From: Pedobacter foliorum
Lineage (GTDB): Bacteria; Bacteroidota; Bacteroidia; Sphingobacteriales; Sphingobacteriaceae
NCBI RefSeq assembly: GCF_013266735.1
Contig: NZ_JABSNU010000004.1
Span: 1-64,000, forward strand
Reading direction: 5' to 3'
DNA: 64,000 bases
Part shown: positions 14,317 to 24,741 of the stretch, in pieces
Numbering within the stretch: position 1 is the stretch's first letter
Layout of the letters: the number at the start of each line of letters is the position of its first letter
The notes under the pieces: model-generated
Database searches by the model: none
The model's input: only the letters and a program-made list of their open reading frames with translations
What the model was told of the DNA's origin: nothing
Translations under genes and position numbers: made by a program

Positions 14317-15194
14317 GTAAACAATAAAATAAGATCTTTTTTATAAAAATTATCTAGCCTTTAGTTATTCTTTTTCTTAGGAATAATCCTAAAATATGTC
14401 ATACTTGAGTGTAAACCTTCTTTTGTGAATAGCGAAAATTAGTAAAAAACTGATTTTTGTTGTTTTTCTGTTGTTAAGGCAGATATGGAAACGTGGATTA
14501 AAGGCTTGCTAAATCATTATTTCAAGCTAATGCAAACGGTTGTGTTGTGTTTTTCATCTTTTTACATTTTACAACTCTTTATTTCTTTCTTCGTAATGAT
14601 ATTATTTAATAAGTACGATAAACTTTTCGGTTTTTTTTATTCAAAAGACATTGTTTTAATCAAATTTAGTCCGTTATTCCTGTAATTAAAGAATATCGAT
14701 CATGTTTTCTAAAAAATTATCACAATAACCATCAAAAAAGCAATTATCAATCGTTTGCGTTGATGTAATTAGGATTACATCATACATATTGATCTAATTT
14801 AGGTCTTAATATTTCTATACCAGCTATTTGATTATTAAGAATGGGACTACTACTAGTCGGTCATTTTAATACCTCATCTACTGAATTCGGAATATAAAAT
14901 ATTAACCAACCAAACCACCTAAAGCAAACTTTATGAACCAAACCTCTACTCTTTTCCAAAATCAAAGTTCCAATCGGATAATTAAGATTTAATATTCTTA
15001 GACAATCTCAAGAATACGCTTAGACAGTTTTGAAGTTAACCACTTGTTGCTGTTCTTATTGTTCTTGTTTCTGTGGTTTTTACGCCACTAGTTTTCAGTG
15101 ATTTTTAATACGTCAGTTGCTTGTAGGTGCAGATGTGTGCCCGTGCAAGCAACAAATAATTTTAACAGAGATCCAACAAATCAACAATTATTTA
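14317..15194. promoter_or_regulatory. Long upstream region of the SusC operon with a perfect palindrome
   Basis: About 880 bp without a supported gene. TGATGTAAT (14761-14769) and ATTACATCA (14774-14782) form a perfect 9-bp inverted repeat around TAGG, a good operator candidate. A weak -7-like TAATTTAG lies just downstream (near 14795). A 19-codon frame with ATG (14933-14992) follows an AACC-rich leader; such leaders often precede real SusC starts, so it may be a leader peptide or chance. The 66-codon frame at 14485-14685 is low-complexity and hydrophobic and is not called. Confidence 0.45.
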
Positions 15195-15200
15195 ATGCTA

Positions 15201-18167
15201 ATGAAAATGATCCGAATTATTGTAGTTATTATTTATGTTGCCTTACTGTCTACTTTTAGTTCAACAAAAGTCCAGGCAGAAGCTTCTTATACTACGCTGC
15301 ATTACAGTATGCTTTTTAGGCAAGATACTGATGACACTTCTCAAAAGAAATTGGATACCATGGTTATAGCTGACAGGCGAAGCATGGTAAAAGGTATTGC
15401 CGATTCGTTGAATGTGAAGCTATCAGCTCTTAGTCCAAATCTTTCTGTTCAACAGATGTTAAAGGGCAATATTGCCGGTCTTTATGTACAGGAAACTAGT
15501 GGAGAGCCTGGGACAGAACAGAGTATGATTATAAGAGGCTTATCGGCCCCGGTCTTTAATAAAAACGACATTTATAGTCAACAACCAACTGTTTATGTAA
15601 ACGGGGTTCCGATGATTAAGGATAATCCATTCGTTTTTGATATTCAGAAATATGGTTTTAACAGAATTGGCCCGGCAACTAACTTATTGGCAGGAATTGA
15701 TATTAGTAATATCAACTCAATTGAAGTAATTAAGGACCCTGCTGCATTGGCCAAACTTGGTCCGAATGCAGCTAATGGTGCAATCTGGATTACAACAAAG
15801 GCAGCTAAGTCTGGCCGTAGGGACTTAAGTGTAAATAGCTATTTTGGAATGGTGCAGGCAAGTAACATTTCGCCTATTAATGCGCAGTACGAGAATCAGT
15901 TTCGTAAACCTTTTTATCAGAAGTATGGTACGCAGGACGATTACCTAAATTATGTAGGCTATTTAAGAGATTCAACCAGTTTGGAGTATTATGGTCCGGC
16001 GCAATGGGGTGATAGGTATTATAAGAATACACCAATTTATTCAGTTGATTTAGGCCTTACAGGTGGCTCGGAACGAGCTAATTTCCGCTTTTTTGGCTCA
16101 GCTACTCGCAATGCAGGTAATTCTGATGATACTGATCTTAAAAGGTATTCAATGTCATTTCAAGTTAATATGGCTCCTTTAAGCTGGGTTACCATTTCAA
16201 GTATGGTAAATGTTGGGCGAATGGATAGAGACAGAAATAGAAATCTTCGTGATCGCTTCGCCGAAACCAGGTACATCCCCGATTTATACAATCCTCTTTC
16301 TCCAAACATAAATACCTATCAATCATTTCTTAATGAGTACGATAAAGCTATTGATGATAACAGAACAACTCAGGCACAAGGATATTTTGCTGTAAAATTG
16401 GATTTAAAGCCATTTAAGTTTGTTTCTACTTTAAACTTTGATTACAGTGAAGGAGTAAGAGATGCATTTTTTCCTACTACTTTGATGGAAGGAAATAACT
16501 TTTCTTCAAGTTACATAGGCTATAATCAAAGGTTTATGATTAACAATGCTTTAAATTACACTAAAGACATTGCAGAAAATCACAAACTTTATTTTGAGGT
16601 TGGACAATCTGTTCAGGATGATCGCTACAGGTATAACTATGCTAATGCGTACAATGGCCCAAATGATTTTATCAAAGTAAACGTAGTTGAGGGTGATCCG
16701 GACAAGGGAAATTATCTTAAGCCGGTTGGCTACCTGGTGTATCGCTATACCGATCAAATACACAGCCGTTTATTTTCTTTTTATGCATCAGCAAGGTATT
16801 CTTATAAAGACCTCTTAACCTTTTCTGCATTAATAAGGGATGATGGATCTTCGAATTCACAACCTGGAAATCGTTGGTTTGTTTCTCCGTCGGCAAATGC
16901 AAGCTGGAATCTGAAAAACCAATTTTTAAAAGATAACAGTCTGTTTAATAAGTTAAGAATGGATGTTTCCTGGTCAAGAATTGGAAAAACTTTCTCTGAT
17001 GATAAATTCGCGGCAGGACCACAATATCGTGTTAATGCTGGGTGGACATTGGAGCCAACTATACCAGGGTATAATGGTATTGCAACTATTTCAAGACCAT
17101 ATAGTTCAGGCTGGGTTGGTTATGACATTAAATGGCCATACACAGATCAGTTAAACATTGGATTTGATGGTGCTATTCTTAAAAACAGATTAAGTGCATC
17201 GGCAACTTTTTACAGAAAGGATGATAAAAGGATGTTGATCAATACACCTCTTCCTGCTGAAACAGGTTTTGCTAGTCAATATGGAAGTGGTTTGGCTGTT
17301 AGGAATATAGGACTAGATCTGGGTATCCAAGGTCATATCATTATGAAGGACAATTTTAACTGGGAGTCTGGATTGAATTTCAATTTTAATAAAAATAAGC
17401 TAACTGCTCTTCCGAATGGGCTGGATGAACTTATAGTTGGCGATAGAAAACTCAAAGTAGGAGAACCTATTGATCGTTTCTGGATTTATGAGAACCAGGG
17501 AATTTATAACGCCAATAGCGAAGTTCCAATTGACCCTAAAACCAATAAAGCTTTAACTTTTGAAGGGACTACCTTAAAAGCCGGCGATCCTAAGTGGAAA
17601 GATAATAATGGAGATTTTGTTATCAATTCTGATGATAAAATCCTTGCTGGGAATTCAATGCCGAAATTTACCGGTGGCTGGTCAAATCAATTCCGTTACG
17701 GAAAATTCGATTTAAGTTTCAATATCGTTTATGCAATCGGTCAGAAAGCGTTAAATCAATCAGCTTCTCTTCAATATGATTTTATCAATAGAGAGGCAGC
17801 TAACGATATCAATTCAGTTAGGGAGATTTTCTCGTGGCAGGTTACTAGTGACCCATCAAAATATGCCATATACAATCCATGGAGTAGTGTTGTTCCTTAT
17901 CGTTTAGAGCAAGACATGTTTCTTGAAAATGCATCTTATGCGAAGTTAAGAGCTGTTACTGTTGGCTTTGATTTAACTAAAACATCACTGTTTAAACGTA
18001 AATCAAGCATTAAGAAGGCTTATGTATACGTAACAGGAAACAACCTTCTAACAGTAACTTCTTTCTCGGGTAGTGACCCTGAGTTAATAGAATACAATGG
18101 TATATATAGCGGTTATGGCCTGGCCATACCAAGGACCTATACTTTAGGAATTAAGGTTGATTTGTAA
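15201..18167 (+). CDS. SusC/RagA-type TonB-dependent transporter, first copy
   Basis: 988 residues from ATG 15201. A signal peptide with hydrophobic segment IRIIVVIIYVALLSTF is followed directly by a plug domain (about 70-200; VQQMLKGNIAGLYVQETSGEPG, IRGL, then NSIEVIKDPAALAKLG) and a 22-strand-type barrel ending in TYTLGIKVDL. The carboxypeptidase-D regulatory-like domain usual in SusC proteins is absent. It forms a complex with the SusD-like lipoprotein 29 bp downstream and imports oligosaccharides or glycopeptides across the outer membrane using TonB. A longer frame begins at 15117; the inner ATG gives a proper signal peptide. An ATG two codons earlier is also possible. Confidence 0.9.
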   Translation: MKMIRIIVVIIYVALLSTFSSTKVQAEASYTTLHYSMLFRQDTDDTSQKKLDTMVIADRRSMVKGIADSLNVKLSALSPNLSVQQMLKGNIAGLYVQETSGEPGTEQSMIIRGLSAPVFNKNDIYSQQPTVYVNGVPMIKDNPFVFDIQKYGFNRIGPATNLLAGIDISNINSIEVIKDPAALAKLGPNAANGAIWITTKAAKSGRRDLSVNSYFGMVQASNISPINAQYENQFRKPFYQKYGTQDDYLNYVGYLRDSTSLEYYGPAQWGDRYYKNTPIYSVDLGLTGGSERANFRFFGSATRNAGNSDDTDLKRYSMSFQVNMAPLSWVTISSMVNVGRMDRDRNRNLRDRFAETRYIPDLYNPLSPNINTYQSFLNEYDKAIDDNRTTQAQGYFAVKLDLKPFKFVSTLNFDYSEGVRDAFFPTTLMEGNNFSSSYIGYNQRFMINNALNYTKDIAENHKLYFEVGQSVQDDRYRYNYANAYNGPNDFIKVNVVEGDPDKGNYLKPVGYLVYRYTDQIHSRLFSFYASARYSYKDLLTFSALIRDDGSSNSQPGNRWFVSPSANASWNLKNQFLKDNSLFNKLRMDVSWSRIGKTFSDDKFAAGPQYRVNAGWTLEPTIPGYNGIATISRPYSSGWVGYDIKWPYTDQLNIGFDGAILKNRLSASATFYRKDDKRMLINTPLPAETGFASQYGSGLAVRNIGLDLGIQGHIIMKDNFNWESGLNFNFNKNKLTALPNGLDELIVGDRKLKVGEPIDRFWIYENQGIYNANSEVPIDPKTNKALTFEGTTLKAGDPKWKDNNGDFVINSDDKILAGNSMPKFTGGWSNQFRYGKFDLSFNIVYAIGQKALNQSASLQYDFINREAANDINSVREIFSWQVTSDPSKYAIYNPWSSVVPYRLEQDMFLENASYAKLRAVTVGFDLTKTSLFKRKSSIKKAYVYVTGNNLLTVTSFSGSDPELIEYNGIYSGYGLAIPRTYTLGIKVDL

Positions 18168-18196
18168 GTGTTAACGCGTATAAAATTATTAAATGT

Positions 18197-19738
18197 ATGA
18201 TATCTTTTGTAAATAAAAATATTCAGTTCAACAGGACCCTGATAATTTTACTGGTTACTGTAATGGGGCTGAATGTCTCGTGTAAAAAAGTACTTGATAT
18301 AGATTCCAGCAGGCTTTCGAAAGAAGATGATCATTGGAAATCTTTTCAAGATACAAGATCGGGATTGATGGCGACTTATGGCCTTATGCGTAGTGCATTG
18401 GCAGATAATAATGCACATTGGCTATGGGGTGAGTTTAGAAATGGTGATTTTACTGCAAGTAGCAGATCTGACCTTAAGGTGATCATTGCCGGAGACTTAA
18501 ATGCTTCGTTTCCATTGCTTCAAAAAATCACTTCCTGGAGGGCTTTTTATGCAGTAATTAATAATGCAAGCTTATTTATTGAGCGGGCACCAGAAGTACT
18601 AAAAGCAGACATCCGTTATACTGAACCTAACTACAAAGTTGATGTTGCTCAGGCAAGAGCGCTAAGGGCATTTGCCTATTTCTATATGGTTAGAATCTGG
18701 GGTGATGTCCCTTTGATTACGGCATCTCACGATGGTAGTTTTGAAATGAAAGGCAGAACTGAACAATCTAAAGTATTGGCATTTGCTGAATCGGAATTGA
18801 TAGCTGCGGCAAAGGACTTACCATATGTATATGGAGCTGAAGGAGATGATCTTCTTCCGGGTTTATATTATGGGTATGATTTTGAGCGCTGGAAAGGGGC
18901 GTTGTTTACTAAAATATCTGCCTATGCAGTGTTGTCGCATATTGCTGCCTGGCAATCGCATTATATAGATGCTTCCGTATACACGGAATTTGTGATGAAC
19001 AATTATGCAAAAGCCAATGTAGCGTATTCTACTACAGCAGAATTAACGGCTACTGATGGAATATTTAATGCTCAATCTTATGATCAGATTTTAGCCTTTG
19101 GATTCAATGATCTTTATGGTGAATCTACTGTTAACGGGCATATTGAGCAGCTGGTATTAGCAGCGCCACTAATTTCCAGAGAAACGCCGGATCTTTATGT
19201 TTCTAAAGATTCTATAGCAAGTGTATTTAAAGATTTAAGCGATCAACGTTTTGGTTTAGATACGATATCAGGCCTGCCTCGTACCAATTATTTTGTGAAT
19301 TATGGTAGCGCAATTCCAGTGTTTAGTAAAATCAAAGTACTAAGAGGCGGATCTACTAACGGTAATTTTGCTGTATATAGTTCAAGTATAATTTTTACTC
19401 GTTTAGAAGAAATTGCTTTGCTTAGGGCAGAGGCCTTGGCCGTTCTTGGTCAACGTATAGATGCTGTCAATTTATTAAATACCGTAAAGAAAAGTAGGGG
19501 TGGAAATGGAGTTACAGATGGCCCTGGAACTGACATTATCAAAGAGATATTTGCTGAACGAAGAAGAGAGTTAATGGGTGAGGGATGGCGTTGGTATGAT
19601 CAGATTCGTTACAACAAGATTCAAAACAATAATCCTGCTTTCTTAAATCTAATTAGCCAAAAGGGTATTTATTGGCCTATTGCAAAAGAGGTATTGAATG
19701 CAAATAGTAAACTGGTTCAAAATAGCTATTGGAAATAA
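18197..19738 (+). CDS. SusD/RagB-like surface lipoprotein, first copy
   Basis: 513 residues. The signal sequence ends in a lipobox with Cys29 (MGLNVSC), and Lys-Lys follows. The SusD fold shows as alternating TPR-like helices; typical blocks are ARALRAFAYFYMVRIWGDVPLI (about 154-175) and, near the end, FAERRRELMGEGWRWYDQIRY. It lids the SusC barrel and captures ligand at the cell surface. Its partner is the transporter just upstream. Confidence 0.93.
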   Translation: MISFVNKNIQFNRTLIILLVTVMGLNVSCKKVLDIDSSRLSKEDDHWKSFQDTRSGLMATYGLMRSALADNNAHWLWGEFRNGDFTASSRSDLKVIIAGDLNASFPLLQKITSWRAFYAVINNASLFIERAPEVLKADIRYTEPNYKVDVAQARALRAFAYFYMVRIWGDVPLITASHDGSFEMKGRTEQSKVLAFAESELIAAAKDLPYVYGAEGDDLLPGLYYGYDFERWKGALFTKISAYAVLSHIAAWQSHYIDASVYTEFVMNNYAKANVAYSTTAELTATDGIFNAQSYDQILAFGFNDLYGESTVNGHIEQLVLAAPLISRETPDLYVSKDSIASVFKDLSDQRFGLDTISGLPRTNYFVNYGSAIPVFSKIKVLRGGSTNGNFAVYSSSIIFTRLEEIALLRAEALAVLGQRIDAVNLLNTVKKSRGGNGVTDGPGTDIIKEIFAERRRELMGEGWRWYDQIRYNKIQNNNPAFLNLISQKGIYWPIAKEVLNANSKLVQNSYWK

Positions 19739-19791
19739 TGGAAAAAATTAAAATAGGATTAGTATCCACAGGCTCAACAAAAAATATACAG

Positions 19792-20472
19792 ATGAAGAAT
19801 AAAAATAAGCAGGCTTTTTCCCTTGTAATTCTCATTTTGGTAATGCTTAGTACAACATTGTTTTCTTGTAAAAAGAACAATTCTGACTACTACAATTACG
19901 AGAATAGCTTGAAGCAGTTTGATGGTAATGCTTTAGAGTATCTGCAATCTCAAAAAGGAATCTACGATTCATTATTACTTGTACTTAACAGACTGCCAGA
20001 TTTACAAGACTCATTAAGAAATGAGAAAGTAACCCTTTTTGCTGTAACCAATAAAAGCTTTCAGATCTCAGTAGAAAATCTAAATGCAGTTCGTAGAAAA
20101 TTGAATAAAGCGCCCTTGTATCTGGCAGATATGAACATAAAGGAATTAGATACAATGACAAGTAAGTACATCATTCGTGGGGAAATGGTAACTGCCGATT
20201 TTCAGCGGTTTGTTGATGGGCTAATTGTGAAAAGTATAAATCACAATTATAACATGCACTTAAAATATGATAAAGCTGATGCTTCCGGTTTTATAGGAGG
20301 TGGTCCTGGAACAATAATTTTTACAGATCCGAAGAATTCAATTTTCGTGAGGTATTGGCAAAGTACCCCTACTAACTCTGTGAATATAAGAACTAAAAAT
20401 GCGATCATAAACGTGCTTTCTCCAGGACACGATTTCGGATTCGGTGATTTTGTAACAAGAATTAATAATTAA
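19792..20472 (+). CDS. FAS1 (fasciclin)-domain lipoprotein, first copy
   Basis: 226 residues. The lipoprotein signal ends in LSTTLFSC. A FAS1-type domain fills the rest: an H1-like stretch around VTLFAVTNKSF and an H2-like end (NAIINVLSPGHDFGF). FAS1 proteins mediate adhesion or protein contacts. In SusCD loci such small lipoproteins may act as surface glycan-binding or assembly factors (inference). The frame opens at 19729 inside the SusD stop region, but ATG 19792 places the signal peptide correctly. The same position after SusC-SusD is repeated at 26280. Confidence 0.75.
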   Translation: MKNKNKQAFSLVILILVMLSTTLFSCKKNNSDYYNYENSLKQFDGNALEYLQSQKGIYDSLLLVLNRLPDLQDSLRNEKVTLFAVTNKSFQISVENLNAVRRKLNKAPLYLADMNIKELDTMTSKYIIRGEMVTADFQRFVDGLIVKSINHNYNMHLKYDKADASGFIGGGPGTIIFTDPKNSIFVRYWQSTPTNSVNIRTKNAIINVLSPGHDFGFGDFVTRINN

Positions 20473-20482
20473 GGCTAAAGAA

Positions 20483-21517
20483 ATGAATAATAAATACCCA
20501 TTAGCATCACTTTGTATTTTCTTTATTGGACTGGTGTTATTAGTAAGTACCGTCGGTTGTACAAAGAATCTACCGGAAAATAGAGAGTCAATCGGGATGG
20601 ATACCCGTTTTACACAAACTGTATATAGCCCGGTGTTGGGCAGAAATACCCTTTTCTCGGATAATTTTTACCTAGGGTCTTCTTCTCAGCCACTAACTTT
20701 TAAAATTATAAACATGAGAACCAGGGATGGTGTAGCAGCCCCGGAGCTTACCAAAACTACTCCTGTTCAGGTTTGGACCCAGCCATATTTGGGAGATGAA
20801 AAGTCAGTTGCTGAGATTGAGGCAAAAAGAAAGATTGAAAACCGTCCTTTATTTGAAGTAAGAGAACATTCAGGGCAGTTTCTAATGTGGTCTGCAGCTA
20901 ATTCTGCGGCTATAAAAACACAACCAGATTCGGGATATGTATTTGATGTAGAAATGTCCAATTCTGGTGGGCGTAGATATTTTAGGGACTTTAAGCTGAT
21001 GCCTTTAAAGGAGCGTGCTTATGAACCATCTGAAATGGATCCTAAAACGGGGCTTTCTAAATATGTGGGATTGATACCCAATAGTATGTTTAACATACGC
21101 GGCGAGCGTACTGGTAACTATATGTTCTTTTCTGAGGTTGGGGTGTTGTTTAAAAAGAATGCCGGCGCGGGAAATTCACTGACCTTCAAATTTGTTGATT
21201 CGCTATTTAAACCAATTGATCCTAACAAATTTAATCTCACAAAATGGGATAAACTGGTACATGGTTTTAATATGGTAAAAACGAATGAATATGTAAAGTA
21301 TGATGTTGCTTATCCTATTCCCCTAATTGCTTATAGAACAGACTATACAAATATACTTGGTGATAAGGCAAGAGTAATATTCAGGTATGAAAGACAAGGA
21401 TTTGGCAATATAAGAGAGGAAGCATATCTAAATCTGGACTTTGCAATTTTTGAACCTGGTAATTGGGAAATAACGGTCTGGTTTACCGGTGAACGCCCCA
21501 AATTTAGTAATGATTAA
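20483..21517 (+). CDS. DUF5007-like lipoprotein
   Basis: 344 residues with a lipoprotein signal (VSTVGC, Cys near 26). The body is beta-rich, with blocks such as DTRFTQTVYSPVLGRNTLFSD that I associate with DUF5007 proteins encoded in Bacteroidota SusCD loci. Function is unknown; surface glycan or protein binding is a reasonable guess. It is 10 bp after the FAS1 gene and its stop is 34 bp before the second SusC start. Confidence 0.6.
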   Translation: MNNKYPLASLCIFFIGLVLLVSTVGCTKNLPENRESIGMDTRFTQTVYSPVLGRNTLFSDNFYLGSSSQPLTFKIINMRTRDGVAAPELTKTTPVQVWTQPYLGDEKSVAEIEAKRKIENRPLFEVREHSGQFLMWSAANSAAIKTQPDSGYVFDVEMSNSGGRRYFRDFKLMPLKERAYEPSEMDPKTGLSKYVGLIPNSMFNIRGERTGNYMFFSEVGVLFKKNAGAGNSLTFKFVDSLFKPIDPNKFNLTKWDKLVHGFNMVKTNEYVKYDVAYPIPLIAYRTDYTNILGDKARVIFRYERQGFGNIREEAYLNLDFAIFEPGNWEITVWFTGERPKFSND

Positions 21518-21551
21518 TAACATGGGATTTCTAATTTATATAAGATCTAAT

Positions 21552-24500
21552 ATGAGATATACGGTTATAATATTTTCTTTGTTTTTGCTGCTGGGTTTCA
21601 ATGCTGAAACTAATGCTCAACAAAAGAAAGTAGTAGTTAAAGGAACTGTTATGGATAGGGCAGCAAAAACTCCAATCCCAGGTGCTATTATTTTATCAGG
21701 TAAGCCACTTGTTACTGTTGGGCAAACTGATGCGAATGGAAAATTTAATGTAAGTGTAAATGACGATGGTGAATTAACATTTAAATACATTGGTTATAAA
21801 TCTATAGTAAGAAAGGTAACAGCAGATCATGTAATTAATGTCTCGCTGGAAGAAGAAGTAAATTCACTAAAGGAGTATGTCGTTATTGGCTACGCAAAGA
21901 AAACAAAGGAAGTTTCCACCGGTTCAAGTGTAATCATTACGGCAAAAGATATTCAGGATGTACCTGTAGCAAACGTTATGGAACTACTTCAGGGTAAAGT
22001 TGCAGGTCTTAATATTCAAAACAACAATGGTACTCCGGGGATGCGTGGTTCAATGAATATACGTGGTATCTCAAATGTGAATGTTTCCGGGGCTGGTGAT
22101 AAAGCATTTTTAACCCCTACTTCTCCATTATTTGTTGTTGATGGTGTTCCGGTAGATGATAATTCAAATTATTCATATGGTTTCGAATCTGCTGGACCAG
22201 GTATTAGTCCGATATCTTTAATTCCTGTTGAGGATATTCAACAGATTGAGGTATTAAAGGATGCTCAGGCAACCTCTTTATATGGCTCTAGAGGTGCTTA
22301 TGGTGTTATCTTGATTACTACAAAACGAGGAAACTCTAAAGTTCCAATTATTAGCTATACAACCAGTTTCAATATAGCAACTCCCCCATCATTAAGAAAG
22401 GTTATTGGTGGTAAGGGCGAAAGGTTGATGCGCATTGATCAAATTTTGAATTATGACACCAGTTTCTATGATGGTTTAAAGAATATAAATAATACTCCTT
22501 TTCTTGCGGATAGCTTAAATTCATATTATAACAATTCGACCAACTGGCAGAGTTACTACTATAGAACTACCCTGAATCAAACTCATAACGTAAATATTTC
22601 CGGGGGTGACCAGTCATTCAATTATAAAGTAAATACTGGTTATTACAATGAAAAGGGTATTGTGGAAAATACTGATTTTACCCGTTACAATTTGGGAATG
22701 AACGCACAGTACATGCCAAATGACAGGTTTAAATTGGTTGCGTCATTGGCTAATGCTTTAACAAATAGTAGCGCAGGTGGTGGAAATAGTTTATCACAAA
22801 CCGGATTGGCAGATGGAGCAAGTTCATCATCGTTATTGCCGGCTCCTTCATTATATACTGCGTCAAATGGGTTGCTAAATACGTTGAATGTAAAGAACGA
22901 TAATAAAGTAATCAACATTACTGCAAATCTAGATGTTGAGTATGAGATATTAAGGGGACTTCGTGCTTCAAATACGATGAGTTATACTTACATGACTCAG
23001 GGGACCGATAAATTTACTCCAGGGTCGTTAAGTGATGGTTTTAATCAGGTTTATAATTATTTCGATCGTAAAAATACACTCTATAACAGAACCAGGGTTG
23101 CCTATGTAAAAGAGATAGCCGAGAAGCATAATTTTAGTGCCTCGGTGTTTACTGAGCTAAATTCAACTGACTTTAGGGCAGATGCAATGAAGCAAAACAG
23201 TACACCTAATGATCATATTACAGGTCCACTTGGTAATGATTGGGCTAACTCTTTAGGCGGTACTTTAAATAACCTGAGTGATGTTAGATCAGTTTCTCTT
23301 GCCACTGCTTTCTCTTATAATTATATGCAGAAATATGTGTTGGACTTAACTTATCGTTGGGATGGATCTTCGACCAATGGGCCTGACGCAGGTTATTCTA
23401 AAAGCCCTGCTGTTGCGGTTAGATGGAACTTTAATAAGGAAGACTTCTTAAAATCTACAAGTAATTGGTTGGATTATGGGTCAATTCGTTTGAGTTACGG
23501 TAAAAATATTGTGCCAACCGGATCGGTTTATGATGTATATGGTAAATATATTGCAGGTGGCAATTACAATCAGCTACCTACTGTTGGTCTTGATCTAGGT
23601 GTTATACCTAACACAGGGTTAACGCCTACAACAACAACTCAATACAATGCTGCATTTGAAGCAGGTTTTCTAAATAGATTCAATTTAACTTTTGAAACTT
23701 ATTATAAGCAGGTTGATAACATGCTTAGGGATAAGGAGATTTCAAACATTAATGCATTCGGTAAAGTAAAAACGAATGAAATGAGTGTTGTAAATTATGG
23801 TTATGAATTAAATTTAAGCGCTCGTATCCTACCGGCTGGTAAAGGGTTCTCATGGACTTTAAGCGCGAATGGGGCATTGAATAAGGATGTGATGGCACAT
23901 CTTCCTGATGGAGTTAGTCAGCTAATGGTAGTTGATGCCAATACCGGACAAAATATCCTTTATCGTTTAGGTAAAAACAGTCTTACTAACGTTCTGTTAA
24001 ATACCACAGGAGTATATGGTTCAAATTCGCAAATACCTGTAGATCCATTAACAGGGTTAAGATACAGGGCAGGTAGTGCTACCAGTTTTAATGGCTTAAG
24101 CTATTTTAAAGCAGGAGATCCAAGATGGACAGATGTTAATGGTGATTATATACTTGATGTAAACGACTATGTAGCTGCAGGTAATTCTCAACCACTAGTA
24201 ACCGGTGGTATTAATTCTTTTATGCAATACAAAGGATTCTCGCTAAATGTTCAAGGTGTATTTACTTTGAAAAGAGATATTTTGAATAATGCTACTTCGG
24301 CAAGATTCCAGAATTTTTCTGATCCGTTAGATCAGAAAGTCGATAAAAAGGGGCTTCAAGGGTTGGTTCCACTTGAGCAGTTTCTGTATTGGAAGAAATT
24401 AGGTGATAATGCTACCTATCCTAACCCTTATGACTATATAAGATACAAAGACATAAATCCATTCCGCTTTGATCAAACACTTTTCCAGGAAGATGGATCT

Positions 24501-24725
24501 TACTTTAAACTTCAACAGGTAACATTATCATATAACCTCGATAAGAAATTTATAAAAAGATTCGGGGTATCCTCTTTACGTGTTTATGGAACTGCATATA
24601 ATATATACACTTTCTCTAATTATTCGGGACCAAACCCAGAGAGCGTAACAGATCTTGGTAGAGATAATTCAGGTGGTTATCCTAGTGCCCGTAAATACAT
24701 ACTTGGTCTTAATGTTCAATTCTAA
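21552..24725 (+). CDS. SusC/RagA-type TonB-dependent transporter, second copy
   Basis: 1057 residues from ATG 21552. After a signal peptide (IIFSLFLLLGFNAETNAQ) comes the carboxypeptidase-D regulatory-like domain (about 28-100; VVVKGTVMDRAAKTPIPGA), then the plug (YVVIGYAKK near 105, ELLQGKVAGLNIQNNNGTPG, IEVLKDAQATSLYGSRGAYG), and a large barrel ending in YILGLNVQF. Unlike the first SusC in the locus it has the complete domain set. An ATG ten codons upstream (21522) is possible. Partner is the SusD 16 bp downstream. Confidence 0.92.
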   Translation: MRYTVIIFSLFLLLGFNAETNAQQKKVVVKGTVMDRAAKTPIPGAIILSGKPLVTVGQTDANGKFNVSVNDDGELTFKYIGYKSIVRKVTADHVINVSLEEEVNSLKEYVVIGYAKKTKEVSTGSSVIITAKDIQDVPVANVMELLQGKVAGLNIQNNNGTPGMRGSMNIRGISNVNVSGAGDKAFLTPTSPLFVVDGVPVDDNSNYSYGFESAGPGISPISLIPVEDIQQIEVLKDAQATSLYGSRGAYGVILITTKRGNSKVPIISYTTSFNIATPPSLRKVIGGKGERLMRIDQILNYDTSFYDGLKNINNTPFLADSLNSYYNNSTNWQSYYYRTTLNQTHNVNISGGDQSFNYKVNTGYYNEKGIVENTDFTRYNLGMNAQYMPNDRFKLVASLANALTNSSAGGGNSLSQTGLADGASSSSLLPAPSLYTASNGLLNTLNVKNDNKVINITANLDVEYEILRGLRASNTMSYTYMTQGTDKFTPGSLSDGFNQVYNYFDRKNTLYNRTRVAYVKEIAEKHNFSASVFTELNSTDFRADAMKQNSTPNDHITGPLGNDWANSLGGTLNNLSDVRSVSLATAFSYNYMQKYVLDLTYRWDGSSTNGPDAGYSKSPAVAVRWNFNKEDFLKSTSNWLDYGSIRLSYGKNIVPTGSVYDVYGKYIAGGNYNQLPTVGLDLGVIPNTGLTPTTTTQYNAAFEAGFLNRFNLTFETYYKQVDNMLRDKEISNINAFGKVKTNEMSVVNYGYELNLSARILPAGKGFSWTLSANGALNKDVMAHLPDGVSQLMVVDANTGQNILYRLGKNSLTNVLLNTTGVYGSNSQIPVDPLTGLRYRAGSATSFNGLSYFKAGDPRWTDVNGDYILDVNDYVAAGNSQPLVTGGINSFMQYKGFSLNVQGVFTLKRDILNNATSARFQNFSDPLDQKVDKKGLQGLVPLEQFLYWKKLGDNATYPNPYDYIRYKDINPFRFDQTLFQEDGSYFKLQQVTLSYNLDKKFIKRFGVSSLRVYGTAYNIYTFSNYSGPNPESVTDLGRDNSGGYPSARKYILGLNVQF

Positions 24726-24741
24726 TATTAAAATAGATTTT

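Noticed and set aside
14485..14685. 66-codon hydrophobic frame
   Set aside because: Low-complexity T-rich DNA gives Phe/Leu runs by chance; no start signal and no family resemblance.
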